From positions 372,001 through 436,000 of the forward strand of contig NZ_JABAOB010000005.1 of NCBI RefSeq assembly GCF_012726295.1: a DNA stretch of 64,000 bases. The letters run 5' to 3'. Source of the stretch: Chitinophaga sp. Ak27 (GTDB lineage Bacteria > Bacteroidota > Bacteroidia > Chitinophagales > Chitinophagaceae). Both the position numbers and the translations under genes were made by a program. The notes below the pieces were generated by a model, which searched no databases, was not told where the DNA came from, and saw nothing but the letters and a program-made list of their open reading frames with translations. Of this stretch, positions 32,621-42,084 are shown in pieces; the first letter of the stretch is position 1, and the number at the start of each line of letters is the position of its first letter.

Positions 32621-33397
32621 ATGACTACTTTATTGATGGATATTCAGGATGGTATTGCTACCATCACCCTTAACAGACCCGAAGTATACAATGCGTTCAA
32701 TGACCCGCTCAGCTATGAGCTGCAAGACGCGTTAAAAAAGGCTGAAAAAGATACTTCTGTGAGAGTGGTGGTGCTTACTGGCGCTGGCAAAGCATTTAGC
32801 AGTGGCCAGGACCTCAAAGCATCTATGGAGTCAGGTAAACGTAATCTCAGCGAATCACTGCACAAACGCTATAATCCCATTATTCGCGCCATCCGCAACA
32901 TGCCTAAGCCGGTCATTTGCCGGCTTAATGGTGTGGCAGCTGGCGCCGGATGCTCCATAGCCCTGGCCTGCGATATGATCATCGCCAGCGAAACAGCTAC
33001 CATGATCGAAATCTTCGTCAACATTGCACTGGTACTGGATACCGGCTCTTCCTACTTCCTGCCCCGCACCGTAGGCTACCACCGCGCATTTGAACTGGCC
33101 ACCAAAGCCACGAAAATTACCGCCGCGGAAGCCCTGCAAATGGGACTGGTCAACAAAGTAGTGCCTGCCGGCGACCTCGACACCGCCGTACAGGAAGAAG
33201 CTGCCTATTACGCTGCCGCCCCTACGAAAGCCATCGCCCTCATGAAAAAAATGCTGACCAAAGGCATGACGGAAAACCTTGATGCCGTGCTCGACTACGA
33301 AGCCTATTGCCAGGAAATAGCCGGCAACTCAGCAGATAACGCCGAAGGCATACAGGCCTTCCTGGAAAAGCGAAAACCAGTGTTTAAAGGAGCGTAA
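32621..33397 (+). CDS. Enoyl-CoA hydratase/isomerase family, PaaG-like
   Basis: The 258 residues carry the crotonase fold: NRPEVYNAFND, oxyanion-hole AFSSGQDLKA, GVAAGAGCSIALACDMIIA, and LDTGSSYFLPRTVGYHRAFE. The acidic residue at the usual second catalytic glutamate position is replaced (ALVLDTGSSY), a pattern seen in PaaG-type isomerases of phenylacetate degradation. No other paa genes are in the window, so a general enoyl-CoA hydratase/isomerase call is safer. Probably co-transcribed with the S9 peptidase. Confidence 0.82.
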   Translation: MTTLLMDIQDGIATITLNRPEVYNAFNDPLSYELQDALKKAEKDTSVRVVVLTGAGKAFSSGQDLKASMESGKRNLSESLHKRYNPIIRAIRNMPKPVICRLNGVAAGAGCSIALACDMIIASETATMIEIFVNIALVLDTGSSYFLPRTVGYHRAFELATKATKITAAEALQMGLVNKVVPAGDLDTAVQEEAAYYAAAPTKAIALMKKMLTKGMTENLDAVLDYEAYCQEIAGNSADNAEGIQAFLEKRKPVFKGA

Positions 33398-33416
33398 AGC
33401 TAAAGGCAAAAAGCAA

Positions 33417-33497
33417 AAAGCAAAAAGCTATTGAGGCGAATGATCTCTGCGAATATAAAAATCGCGTTGATCATTCGCCTCAATAGCTTTTTGCTTT
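33417..33497. repeat. 29-bp perfect inverted repeat, bidirectional terminator, dispersed element copy 1
   Basis: Arms at 33417-33445 and 33469-33497 are perfectly complementary over 29 bp (core TATTGAGGCGAATGATC) around a 23-bp loop. Both ends have A/T runs, suiting termination of the convergent genes on each side. Three tandem AAAAAGC units precede the left arm. A diverged copy lies at 52679-52721. Confidence 0.8.
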
Positions 33498-33520
33498 GTG
33501 CCTTTATGCTTTCAGCTCAA

Positions 33521-34222
33521 CTAAAGTCCGCTCAGGGCGATACCGATAGAGTACGGCCTGATGTCCAGGTTATTGGCAGCATTGTCTTTTAATAATGGAT
33601 TCAGCGAGTAAGCACCAAATAACGCGAAGTTACCATAACCTACACGGGCAGTAGCTGCAAAACGCCATGGATTAAAGAATCCTTTGTTGGATACTTTATC
33701 AAACTCCTTATTGCCATTAGCCCCGGTATATTTTACCTTCGTATGTGCATCTACCAGTGCGCCTACTTTTACGCCGATAGCTGCTTTAAAGCCTTTATTG
33801 GCATTGTCTGGCACGCTACGGTACCGCAATTCAATCGGAATTTCCAGGTAAGTAGTGGCTACTTTATTCTTTTTATAAGAAGAGGAGGGGAACGATGCCA
33901 CAGAATTGTTATTCTTTCCTATCTCCATATAATGATCTTTCAGATATACGCCACTGGTGCTGAAACCCAAACCAGCCGCCAAACTCATTTTGGACTTCTT
34001 AAACGGGAAATCATACATCAGCGCTATATTGAATCCCCTGTTCAGGCCACTCTTTAAGCTGTCCGGCTTACCAGCCCAGCCATCGTAAGATAACTGAATC
34101 ATCAAAAAGTCGTTGGAATGGGTAAGCTTATTCACCGCTTTATTCATCGGAGAGCCACCTTCCTGCGCAAAAACTCCAATAGATACAGCTATCAGACCCA
34201 GGGTAAAAATTATTTTCTTCAT
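33521..34222 (-). CDS. PorT-like outer membrane beta-barrel protein
   Basis: A 233-residue protein with a signal peptide (IIFTLGLIAVSIGVFAQ) and a barrel-forming pattern of alternating residues (FLMIQLSYDGWAG, GFNIALMYDFPFKKSK, FKAAIGVKVGALVDAH), ending IGIALSGL. It belongs to the broad Bacteroidota outer-membrane-barrel group. No partner gene indicates its function. The 283-bp upstream region to the hybrid kinase has no clear motif. Confidence 0.72.
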   Translation of the reverse strand: MKKIIFTLGLIAVSIGVFAQEGGSPMNKAVNKLTHSNDFLMIQLSYDGWAGKPDSLKSGLNRGFNIALMYDFPFKKSKMSLAAGLGFSTSGVYLKDHYMEIGKNNNSVASFPSSSYKKNKVATTYLEIPIELRYRSVPDNANKGFKAAIGVKVGALVDAHTKVKYTGANGNKEFDKVSNKGFFNPWRFAATARVGYGNFALFGAYSLNPLLKDNAANNLDIRPYSIGIALSGL

Positions 34223-34505
34223 ATATTAATACATACTTAGGAAAAAGAATATTAGGCAAATATAATGGAATGATTGTAACACAATTGGTTAAAATATTGC
34301 AAAAACATACTCCATATTATACATTCCCAGCCCGAAAGTTACAGAAAAAGTGATATTGAACCCATATTCTTTTCCTGATCCCCCTTTCATACTGAACAAG
34401 ATGAATAGCAATATTGGTCCAAAAATTCCTAATTTGAATAATATAATCCATCACCCGGACCATAACCCCTGCCAATGCTTTTAAAGAGTCGTTGAAACAT
34501 AAAGC

Positions 34506-37460
34506 ATGAAAAAAATAGTCAATCCTGTTCTGGTACTCATCCTTGCAGTACTCATGGTGCTCATTGGTTTTGTTTATTATGCCTGGGATATGCAAAGAAG
34601 ATGCAAAAGCACCGCTCAATGGATGGTGCAAACCAACCAGCAAATCGATATGGTCAGAAGCATCACCAACCTGGAAGGCAGCTATACCAATAGTATCCGC
34701 GACATGCTGCTGACCGATAAAGTATCCCTTCCACCCACAGCCTACACCATCCCCGACAGCATAAGGCATATCCTTTCCGGCCTCCGGACCATCACCCAAA
34801 ACGATACCTCCTCCTCCCGGATACTGGCCGACCTCCACAGCCTGCTCGAAGAAAAGTTTAATTATAACCGAGACATCCTCAACACAGCCGCTCAACAACC
34901 CTCCCTGGCCAAACAACTGATCACCGCACCTAAAAACACCGACTTTAAAAAAAGTATCCTGGAACATCTCAACACCTATATCCACATCAACCGCAATAAA
35001 CTGGTTACCCAGGTGGAAAATAACAATGAGTATACCCGGTTGCTGTTCAGGAATACCATCTTCATCTGCCTGTTCATGCTCATCCTGCTGCTGGGAGAAT
35101 CCCGCTATATCTACCGCCTCTTCCTCCAATTAAAAATACATACCAACCGCCTCCTTAAAAGAGAACAATCCTTTATGCGCCTGGCGGAAGAAACAGAACT
35201 CATCATATTCAGGGCAACTATCGACGGGTACTTTACTTCCGTAAGCAAACACGCTGCGCAAATCACAGGCTATAATAATACAGAGCTGATCGGTAAACAT
35301 TACTCCTTCTTTCTCGATGATGAAACCCACCAGCAACTCGAAGCGCTCTACACTAACCAAATGCAAGCCGGCGATGATTATACCTTCCAGGAATTCGAAA
35401 TCACCACGAAATCAGGCGACCGTAAATGGGTAGAACAACTCGCAACTCTTATCTACGGCTCTAATGGCCGCGTACAGGAGTTTCAATGTATTGTCAGGGA
35501 TATCGACAAGCGCAAAAGAGATGCCGGCCAAACAGAATATCTCCAGAAACGGCTCGATGCCATTATCGACTACATGCCCTCCATGATGTTTATAAAAGAT
35601 GCTCCAGGCAAGTACCTACTGGTTAATAACCGCTTTACCGATATCATGGGCATCAATAAAAAAGATATCATCGGCAAAACAGATGAAGAACTCCCATACG
35701 ATTGGGTACCCCGCTATGCTAAGCTGGACGAACAGGTGATGGCTACCGGCAACCGGGTAAAGCTGGAAGATGAGATTACTGTAGGAGGTAAGGACTACCA
35801 TTTCCTGATCACCAAATTTCCATTGAGAAACACCGAAGAAGAAATCATCGGCATATGCGGTATAGGGCAGGATTTCACCGAAAAGGCCAACTATATCAAA
35901 GCGATGGAACAAGCCAGCAAGGCCGCGCAGGAAGCTATCAACGCACAGGAAATGTTCCTGGCTAATATGAGTCACGAAATTCGTACGCCCATGAACGGTA
36001 TCCTGGGGATGACCAACCTCCTGATACAACAAAACCAACTGTCCCCGGCCCAACTCGAATATACCAATGCCATCAAGGCTTCCGCCAATCACCTGTTGGT
36101 CATCATCAATGAAATACTGGATTTCTCTAAAATAAAAGCCGGCAAGCTTCACCTGCAACGCGAACCCTTCGATGTATACGAAGTAATAGACAAAGCCTTG
36201 TTTCCGCTCAGACTACAGGCCCAACAAAAAGGCTTGTCGTTCGTTGATGAAATAGACGCCGCTGTCCCAGCCACCCTGCTGGGAGATGCCATCCGCCTGA
36301 ATCAGATATTGACCAACCTCGTGGAAAACGCTATTAAATTTACGCCAGAGGGGAAAATAACGGTCAAAGCCTCACTGGTAAAGGGAAATAAAGATCCGGA
36401 CGCAGCAAGGATCGGCTTCGAAATAACCGATACCGGCATTGGCATTGCGCCCGAGCAACATGACCTCATCTTTAAAAGCTTCTCCCAAACACATACCGAT
36501 AATACCCGGAAATATGGCGGTACCGGCCTGGGCCTTGCTATCAGCAAAGAATTGATAGCGCTGCAAGATGGCGCTATCCAGGTAACCAGCAGCCTCAATG
36601 AAGGCGCTACTTTCTATTTTGAGTTGCCCTTTACCCGGTACAATGGCGATCTCACCGAAAAAGTAGAAAAAAACCAGCTGGCGCACGTTTCAAAACCATT
36701 ACAGGGCAAAAACATATTAGTAGTAGAAGATAACGAAATCAACCAACAAGTAGTATTTTATACCCTTCATGATGCCGGCGCCAGAACAGATGTGGTCAAC
36801 AATGGCCAGTCAGCTCTTGAAATGCTTCAGCATAAAGTATATGATTGTATCATCATGGACATCCAAATGCCGGGAATAGACGGGTATCAAACTACCAGGG
36901 CGATCCGTGACAGGGGCATCCAGACCTGTGTCATCGCAATGACCGCCTCTGCATTGAAAGGGGAGCGGGAACGATGTTTGAATGCCGGCATGAATGACTA
37001 CATCTCCAAACCCTTCGAACGCACCGACCTCTTTCTCAAAATATTGAAGGGGCTGGAAGAACAACTACCGGAATCTATTTCGCTCACACAAACTATCCAT
37101 CATATGCCCGATAACGATACCTCCCTCAATTTCACCGCTGTTTATAACATGATGTCCGGCGAGACTGAGCACATCAAAGTGTTGCTGGAAGAACTATTGT
37201 CCAGCATCCCAAAGAAATTTTCAGAAATGAATCAACTGGTGATAGATAGAAACTGGCAATCTCTGTATATGCTGGCGCACCAAATGAAGTTCAACCTCAA
37301 CCTGGCTGGCCTTTCCTACGCATCGGATATTGCCTGGGGTATAGAAAGAGATGCCCGGTTGGAAGAAAATGTAGACACTATAGCCTCCCGGCTGGATGAA
37401 TTAATGAAGATATACTATTCAAAAGTACCCCTGATCAGGGAGCATATCAATCAATGCTGA
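34506..37460 (+). CDS. Hybrid sensor histidine kinase with two PAS, REC and HPt domains
   Basis: At 984 residues this is a complete phosphorelay protein. Two membrane helices (~6-26 and ~180-200) enclose a ~150-residue periplasmic helical sensor. PAS domains follow at ~230-345 and ~350-460, HisKA with H-box MSHEIRTPMNGILGMTN at ~490, HATPase with NLVENAIKFTPEG, DTGIGIAPEQ and GGTGLGLAISKE, a receiver with IIMDIQMPGIDGYQ and KPFERTD at ~740-860, and a C-terminal HPt domain with histidine in LAHQMKFNLNLAG. It overlaps the convergent kinase gene by 10 bp. The separate output regulator is not in this window. Confidence 0.92.
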   Translation: MKKIVNPVLVLILAVLMVLIGFVYYAWDMQRRCKSTAQWMVQTNQQIDMVRSITNLEGSYTNSIRDMLLTDKVSLPPTAYTIPDSIRHILSGLRTITQNDTSSSRILADLHSLLEEKFNYNRDILNTAAQQPSLAKQLITAPKNTDFKKSILEHLNTYIHINRNKLVTQVENNNEYTRLLFRNTIFICLFMLILLLGESRYIYRLFLQLKIHTNRLLKREQSFMRLAEETELIIFRATIDGYFTSVSKHAAQITGYNNTELIGKHYSFFLDDETHQQLEALYTNQMQAGDDYTFQEFEITTKSGDRKWVEQLATLIYGSNGRVQEFQCIVRDIDKRKRDAGQTEYLQKRLDAIIDYMPSMMFIKDAPGKYLLVNNRFTDIMGINKKDIIGKTDEELPYDWVPRYAKLDEQVMATGNRVKLEDEITVGGKDYHFLITKFPLRNTEEEIIGICGIGQDFTEKANYIKAMEQASKAAQEAINAQEMFLANMSHEIRTPMNGILGMTNLLIQQNQLSPAQLEYTNAIKASANHLLVIINEILDFSKIKAGKLHLQREPFDVYEVIDKALFPLRLQAQQKGLSFVDEIDAAVPATLLGDAIRLNQILTNLVENAIKFTPEGKITVKASLVKGNKDPDAARIGFEITDTGIGIAPEQHDLIFKSFSQTHTDNTRKYGGTGLGLAISKELIALQDGAIQVTSSLNEGATFYFELPFTRYNGDLTEKVEKNQLAHVSKPLQGKNILVVEDNEINQQVVFYTLHDAGARTDVVNNGQSALEMLQHKVYDCIIMDIQMPGIDGYQTTRAIRDRGIQTCVIAMTASALKGERERCLNAGMNDYISKPFERTDLFLKILKGLEEQLPESISLTQTIHHMPDNDTSLNFTAVYNMMSGETEHIKVLLEELLSSIPKKFSEMNQLVIDRNWQSLYMLAHQMKFNLNLAGLSYASDIAWGIERDARLEENVDTIASRLDELMKIYYSKVPLIREHINQC

Positions 37461-39160
37461 TCAGGCGCCTCCGGCAAGGTAAAATAAAAACGGCTGCCCT
37501 TTCCCTCACTGCTCTCTACCCCGATAACACCGCCCTGCGCTTCTATAAATTCTTTGGAAATCGCTAACCCAAGACCGCTACCCTGATGCCCTTTCATGCC
37601 GGGCACCTGGAAAAAACGTTCAAAAATCTTGTCCCGGAAGGCAGCGGGAATGCCCTTTCCATAGTCCTGTACCACGAATGATACCATCTCTATGCCCGTA
37701 GGACTCACTGCCAGGTCGATAACGGCGCCATGTTCAGAATACCGGATAGCATTGGTCAACAGGTTAACCAACACCCAGGCGGTCTTTTCCACATCTGCCA
37801 ACACCCTGGGCAGGCTATCCGGCACGGCGGTATGTATCGCAATTTCCCGCTGGGCAGCCTGCTGCCGTACAGTGTCCATGGCATATTGTACAATGCTCAG
37901 CGCTGTTACCGGCTGTGGTTGCAGTTGTATATTCCCGCTTTCCACCTGCGATAAATCTAGTAGCTCACTTACAATCTTGATCATACGCTGGTTGTCCTGT
38001 TTCAGGCTATCTACCAACTCCCGTTGCTCCGTACTCAGCGCGCCGGTTCTCTCATCTTCCAGTAGCTTAATACTAAAGTCAGATGCTGCCAGAGGGGTTT
38101 TCAGCTCATGTGAAATGGTAGCGATAAAATGCGTTTTTGCAATATCCTGCTCTTTAAACGTAGTAATGTTGCGGAGTATCACTACATAGCCTATACGTTT
38201 TTCTTCATGTTGTATGTCGATCGTCTCCCGGGTAAAGAAACATTCCTTTCCATCTACTACTATTTTAAGCGGGGCATTTTCGGATGTATTGATCAAATAC
38301 CGTAACAAGTCATTTCTTTTAGATGCAGCCTCGGCAGCCTGCCCTATTACATCTTTCTCCGGCATACTGAGCAACTGTAGCGCCTGTGCGTTGGCAAACA
38401 GGATGATGTTGTTGTTATCAAACCCGATGGTAGCATCTTTCAGGCTGCTGATCACCGCTTCTGCACGCTGCTTTTCAAACATGATGCGGGCCAGGTTGCT
38501 GTGTTCATATTCATCCAACCGCTGCGCCATCACGTTAAAAGCCGTGGCCAGCTCTCCAAATTCATCTCCCGATTTGAAATAAAGCCGCTTGCCATATTGC
38601 TTATTGGCAATTCCCTTGATACCTTCCGTTAGTTCATGGATAGGGTTGGCAATATATCCTGGGAAATTATATACAAACGTAAAGCCCAATAAAAAACAAA
38701 CACCGCTGATGATAGCGATGTATAACAGGGCATTGTCGGCCGTTTTCTTCACCAGTTCGTTCTTCCCCACAATCGCGGCCATGTTGAGATCCATGATAGT
38801 GTAGATACTCTTTTTAATATCACTGATATCTGCGGTAGAATCCTTTCTCAACAATTCAAAAATCCGGCCCACCTCTGCCGTAGCAGCCATTTCCCCCCGT
38901 TCTGTAACGTTGGCCTGCTGTTTCCGGAGGTTGGCAGAAAACATTTCCATAGCAGCTGCCCGGTGCTGCGGCAAATCTTCCAGCGCTACCAACATATTTT
39001 TGGCGTACTCCAGGGATTCGTAGTTATCCTTCAGGATAAATTTCGCTTTTTCGTTGAGGCGGTTCAGATAGTAATAACCCAGAATGCTTACCACCAGCAG
39101 CATAATGTAGAGGAATAACACCCCCAGCGTAATCTTCGTTTTTAATCTGAACTTACTCAT
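37451..39160 (-). CDS. Sensor histidine kinase of the kdp operon (HAMP-PAS-HisKA-HATPase)
   Basis: A 569-residue kinase with two membrane helices (~10-29 and ~150-170) flanking a helical periplasmic domain, HAMP (NPIHELTEGIKGIA), PAS (~245-340), HisKA with FIATISHELKTPLAASDFSI, and HATPase with LVNLLTNAIRYSEHG, DYGKGIPAAF and GSGLGLAISKE. It overlaps the truncated KdpD gene by four bases (ATGA), so it most likely replaces the kinase half missing from that KdpD. No KdpE-type regulator follows; the operon ends here, convergent with the hybrid kinase. Confidence 0.88.
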   Translation of the reverse strand: MSKFRLKTKITLGVLFLYIMLLVVSILGYYYLNRLNEKAKFILKDNYESLEYAKNMLVALEDLPQHRAAAMEMFSANLRKQQANVTERGEMAATAEVGRIFELLRKDSTADISDIKKSIYTIMDLNMAAIVGKNELVKKTADNALLYIAIISGVCFLLGFTFVYNFPGYIANPIHELTEGIKGIANKQYGKRLYFKSGDEFGELATAFNVMAQRLDEYEHSNLARIMFEKQRAEAVISSLKDATIGFDNNNIILFANAQALQLLSMPEKDVIGQAAEAASKRNDLLRYLINTSENAPLKIVVDGKECFFTRETIDIQHEEKRIGYVVILRNITTFKEQDIAKTHFIATISHELKTPLAASDFSIKLLEDERTGALSTEQRELVDSLKQDNQRMIKIVSELLDLSQVESGNIQLQPQPVTALSIVQYAMDTVRQQAAQREIAIHTAVPDSLPRVLADVEKTAWVLVNLLTNAIRYSEHGAVIDLAVSPTGIEMVSFVVQDYGKGIPAAFRDKIFERFFQVPGMKGHQGSGLGLAISKEFIEAQGGVIGVESSEGKGSRFYFTLPEAPDQH

Positions 39161-40281
39161 GATAGTATTATAATATCAATGTCGTTGGTAGAAAGCGTTT
39201 TTAATAGCTGGTTAAACAGGTTGGTGCGTAGTATAATACGGAAAAGGCTGATATGCGGCTTTCCCATACAAATAGTAGTCACCCGCTTATCCAGGGCAGC
39301 TTTGATAATCGCTTCCGATACATTGGCATTATGCTCCTGTATCACTTCCGCACCCAGTTCTGTAGCCAGTTTCAGATTATTAATGAGATGGCGTTGCGCG
39401 GCCAGTGCAATCTTATCCACGCTTTCCCGCGGCGTTTGTACATATAGCACAAACCAGTCTGCATGATAATAGGCGGCCAGTCTCGCCGTTTTGCGGATCA
39501 CCTTTCTCGCTACTTCATCATTGGTAGAAATACATGCCAGGAAGCTTTCATGCCTCATTTGCAAATTACGTGGAATCTCCGATTCTACTTTTCTTTCTAC
39601 CTGGGTAGTTACCTCCTTCAACGCCAACTCTCTCAGCTGTAATATTTTATCAGCCTGGAAGAAGTTGCTCAACGCGCTCTCTACTTTGGAGTGGTCGTAG
39701 ATCTTCCCTTCTTTCAAACGGGTAATCAACTCGTCTGCCGTAAGATCTATGTTCACCACTTCATTGGCCATCTGCAACACCAGGTCCGGAATCCGCTCCT
39801 GTACTTCAATACCGGTAATGGACTTCACTTCCTGGTTGATACTTTCTATATGCTGTATGTTAACAGCCGATAACACATTAATCCCTGCATTCAGCAAGTC
39901 TACCACATCCTGCCAGCGTTTTTCATTTTTTGAGCCGGGGATATTGGTATGCGCCAGTTCATCTACTACTACCCACTCGGGCGACAGGAGCAGGATGGTA
40001 GAGAGATCCATCTCCTCCAGCATTTTACCTTTATAAAACACCGTTCTGCGGGGTATCTGGGGCAAGCCCTCCAGCAGGGCGTGCGTTTCCGCACGCCCAT
40101 GTGTTTCAATATATCCAATCTGGATATTTACACCATTTCTTAACATGGCATGCGCTTCCTGCAGCATGCGGTATGTTTTTCCCACACCGGCACTCATGCC
40201 GATGTATATCTTAAACTTGCCTCTGCCGGCACGATTGGCCAGGTCAAGAAAATGCTGTACCGAGTGTTCTTTATCTGTCAT
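39157..40281 (-). CDS. kdpD: KdpD sensor half (KdpD and USP domains, no kinase)
   Basis: The 374 residues correspond to the N-terminal part of KdpD: the P-loop IYIGMSAGVGKTYRML, Walker B-like VVVDELAHTNIPGS and the universal-stress-protein domain ending near TTICMGKPH. E. coli KdpD (~890 residues) continues with four membrane helices and a kinase; here the protein stops after the cytoplasmic part. The adjacent overlapping histidine kinase probably supplies catalysis. It senses potassium or turgor, with c-di-AMP binding to the USP domain known in some lineages (family knowledge, not shown here). Confidence 0.92.
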   Translation of the reverse strand: MTDKEHSVQHFLDLANRAGRGKFKIYIGMSAGVGKTYRMLQEAHAMLRNGVNIQIGYIETHGRAETHALLEGLPQIPRRTVFYKGKMLEEMDLSTILLLSPEWVVVDELAHTNIPGSKNEKRWQDVVDLLNAGINVLSAVNIQHIESINQEVKSITGIEVQERIPDLVLQMANEVVNIDLTADELITRLKEGKIYDHSKVESALSNFFQADKILQLRELALKEVTTQVERKVESEIPRNLQMRHESFLACISTNDEVARKVIRKTARLAAYYHADWFVLYVQTPRESVDKIALAAQRHLINNLKLATELGAEVIQEHNANVSEAIIKAALDKRVTTICMGKPHISLFRIILRTNLFNQLLKTLSTNDIDIIILS

Positions 40282-40290
40282 AAGATATAC

Positions 40291-41373
40291 TTAGAACCAT
40301 ACTGCCAGCGACGCCGTAATCGCTGTATTGGTATTTTTCATCTGGGTTCCTTTCATAAAGGTCTTGTCTTTACCATCAAATGTTCTTCCTTCCAATCTAA
40401 ACATAACGTGATCCACTGGGGTAAAATCAAGATTAAGGGAGTAACCCGTTGTCTGAAATCCATTGGCAGTGCCGGTATTGATCACCACGCCATGCTGGTC
40501 GTTGTAGTATTCTACGCGGCCCGCCATCGCGAACTTGCTGGTAAAAGCATATTTCGCAATCACAACAGGGCTATACCAGCTGTTGAGATCAGAAGATCTT
40601 CTGGCTTTCTGCTGCAATCCAAAATCAAATCCGGCGATAACACTTAACTTTTCTGTTACATTAAAGGTACCATAAACATTATTAAAGTAACGCATTTGCC
40701 TTATACTATCCGGGAGATCATTTCCCACATAAGTGCTCCAGTTGAGGAGTACTTTGTCACTGGGTTTAAAGGTAATTTGCGTACCAAAAGCAGGGGTTTG
40801 ATTACCATCTACTCTTTTAATTCTTTGCCATCCATTCAGGTACATTGCGGCAAACGTCCATTTGTCGTTCGGATTCCAGGTTACCTTTACACCGGTTTCA
40901 TAATAAGGTGAATTTTCGCCCAGTATGCTCCTGGTAAGGGTCGGACAATCTTTTCCGATAGCGCTTTCAAACCCAATATGCGACGGCATTACACCCGCAT
41001 CAATCCATACGTTTTTGCCCACACGAACACCTACATTGGCTTCATATACATACTGCATCAGGGTAGGCTCGCTGGCCAGGTTATATTGCGGATAAGTACC
41101 GGCCATGAATCCCACGTTTGCTCTTATCCGGTCACTGGTATAATTGGCTTTAACCATCGCCAGGTTCAGGTTCAGCTCATTATGCCGGTTAAAGTTGTAT
41201 AAAAAACCTGGCCTGAGATGATTAGCCGGGTTGTTAAAATCATAGCTGTAATAAGCTTCCGCATATCCTGAAAAGGTTACCTTTCCTTTCTCTTTTTCGG
41301 CCGTAGGCGTTTCCTGGGCATACATAGTAATAGCCGCTGCCAGCAAACCGCCCAGCAATAAAATTTTCTTCAT
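40291..41373 (-). CDS. Porin (OmpL/BBP2-like), kdp-associated
   Basis: A 360-residue outer membrane porin with signal peptide (LLLGGLLAAAITMYAQ) and strands beginning VTFSGYAEAYYSYDFNN, typical of the beta-barrel porin-2 family, and an aromatic C-terminus (ASLAVWF). Located between kdpC and kdpD, 9 bp from the latter. The position suggests that it admits potassium or other ions across the outer membrane; that role is inferred. Confidence 0.85.
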   Translation of the reverse strand: MKKILLLGGLLAAAITMYAQETPTAEKEKGKVTFSGYAEAYYSYDFNNPANHLRPGFLYNFNRHNELNLNLAMVKANYTSDRIRANVGFMAGTYPQYNLASEPTLMQYVYEANVGVRVGKNVWIDAGVMPSHIGFESAIGKDCPTLTRSILGENSPYYETGVKVTWNPNDKWTFAAMYLNGWQRIKRVDGNQTPAFGTQITFKPSDKVLLNWSTYVGNDLPDSIRQMRYFNNVYGTFNVTEKLSVIAGFDFGLQQKARRSSDLNSWYSPVVIAKYAFTSKFAMAGRVEYYNDQHGVVINTGTANGFQTTGYSLNLDFTPVDHVMFRLEGRTFDGKDKTFMKGTQMKNTNTAITASLAVWF

Positions 41374-41495
41374 GTAAATTGACTTTTAAATATAGGCTGA
41401 TGGTAATAAATTCTGGCAATCCGCAGCTACGGACTGCCAGTCAATGGTTTTCACAGGATATCACAGGTTAAAGGAATAATAGGATTACACCCGGC

Positions 41496-42059
41496 TTACT
41501 TCAAATCGTCGAGTGCTATGTTCAATTTTAACACGTTTACAGTGGCAACTCCCAATACACCTAAAACAGGCGCCTTGGTATTAGCATCCACCAGTTGTTT
41601 CAGGCGGTCGGCTGGAATCCCCCTCAGTTTGGCCACCCTTGGTATCTGCACATAGGCCGCTTCCGGCGATAAGTGGGGATCTAACCCACTCGCAGAAGCA
41701 GTCACCAGTTCAGCAGGAATATCTTCTTTCTTTACATTCGGATTATGCACCATAAAGGTGTCAATTCTATCTTTTACTGTTTTGAGGTAGTCTGGGTTAC
41801 CGGCCGATTTATTGGAACCACCGGAGCCGGCAGCATTATAATCCACCGTAGAAGGGCGTGGTTGGAAATACTTATCGTCTGTAAATTTCTGTGCAATGTT
41901 CTCATAACCTACCACTCTTCCATTATGCGTTACCGTTATACCATCGCCTTTACCAGGGGCCAGTTTGGCTACTGCTGCCAGGAACAGGGGATATAGGCCA
42001 CCCAGTACAATCACCAGCAACAGTGTCAGTTTTATAGAAGGCCACAAATATTTTTTCAT
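41496..42059 (-). CDS. kdpC: Potassium-transporting ATPase subunit KdpC
   Basis: A 187-residue KdpC with one N-terminal membrane helix (LTLLLVIVLGGLYPLFLAAV) and family motifs KYFQPRPSTVDYNAAGSGGS, SASGLDPHLSPEAAYVQIPR and VNVLKLNIALD. KdpC stabilises the KdpFABC complex. 25 bp after kdpB; a 122-bp gap precedes the porin. Confidence 0.95.
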   Translation of the reverse strand: MKKYLWPSIKLTLLLVIVLGGLYPLFLAAVAKLAPGKGDGITVTHNGRVVGYENIAQKFTDDKYFQPRPSTVDYNAAGSGGSNKSAGNPDYLKTVKDRIDTFMVHNPNVKKEDIPAELVTASASGLDPHLSPEAAYVQIPRVAKLRGIPADRLKQLVDANTKAPVLGVLGVATVNVLKLNIALDDLK

Positions 42060-42084
42060 CTCTTTAAATTTTTTCTATTTAGAA

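Noticed and set aside
33404-33428. Tandem AAAAAGC units resembling a short repeat array.
   Set aside because: Only three copies with no spacers; they are part of the inverted-repeat terminator, not CRISPR.
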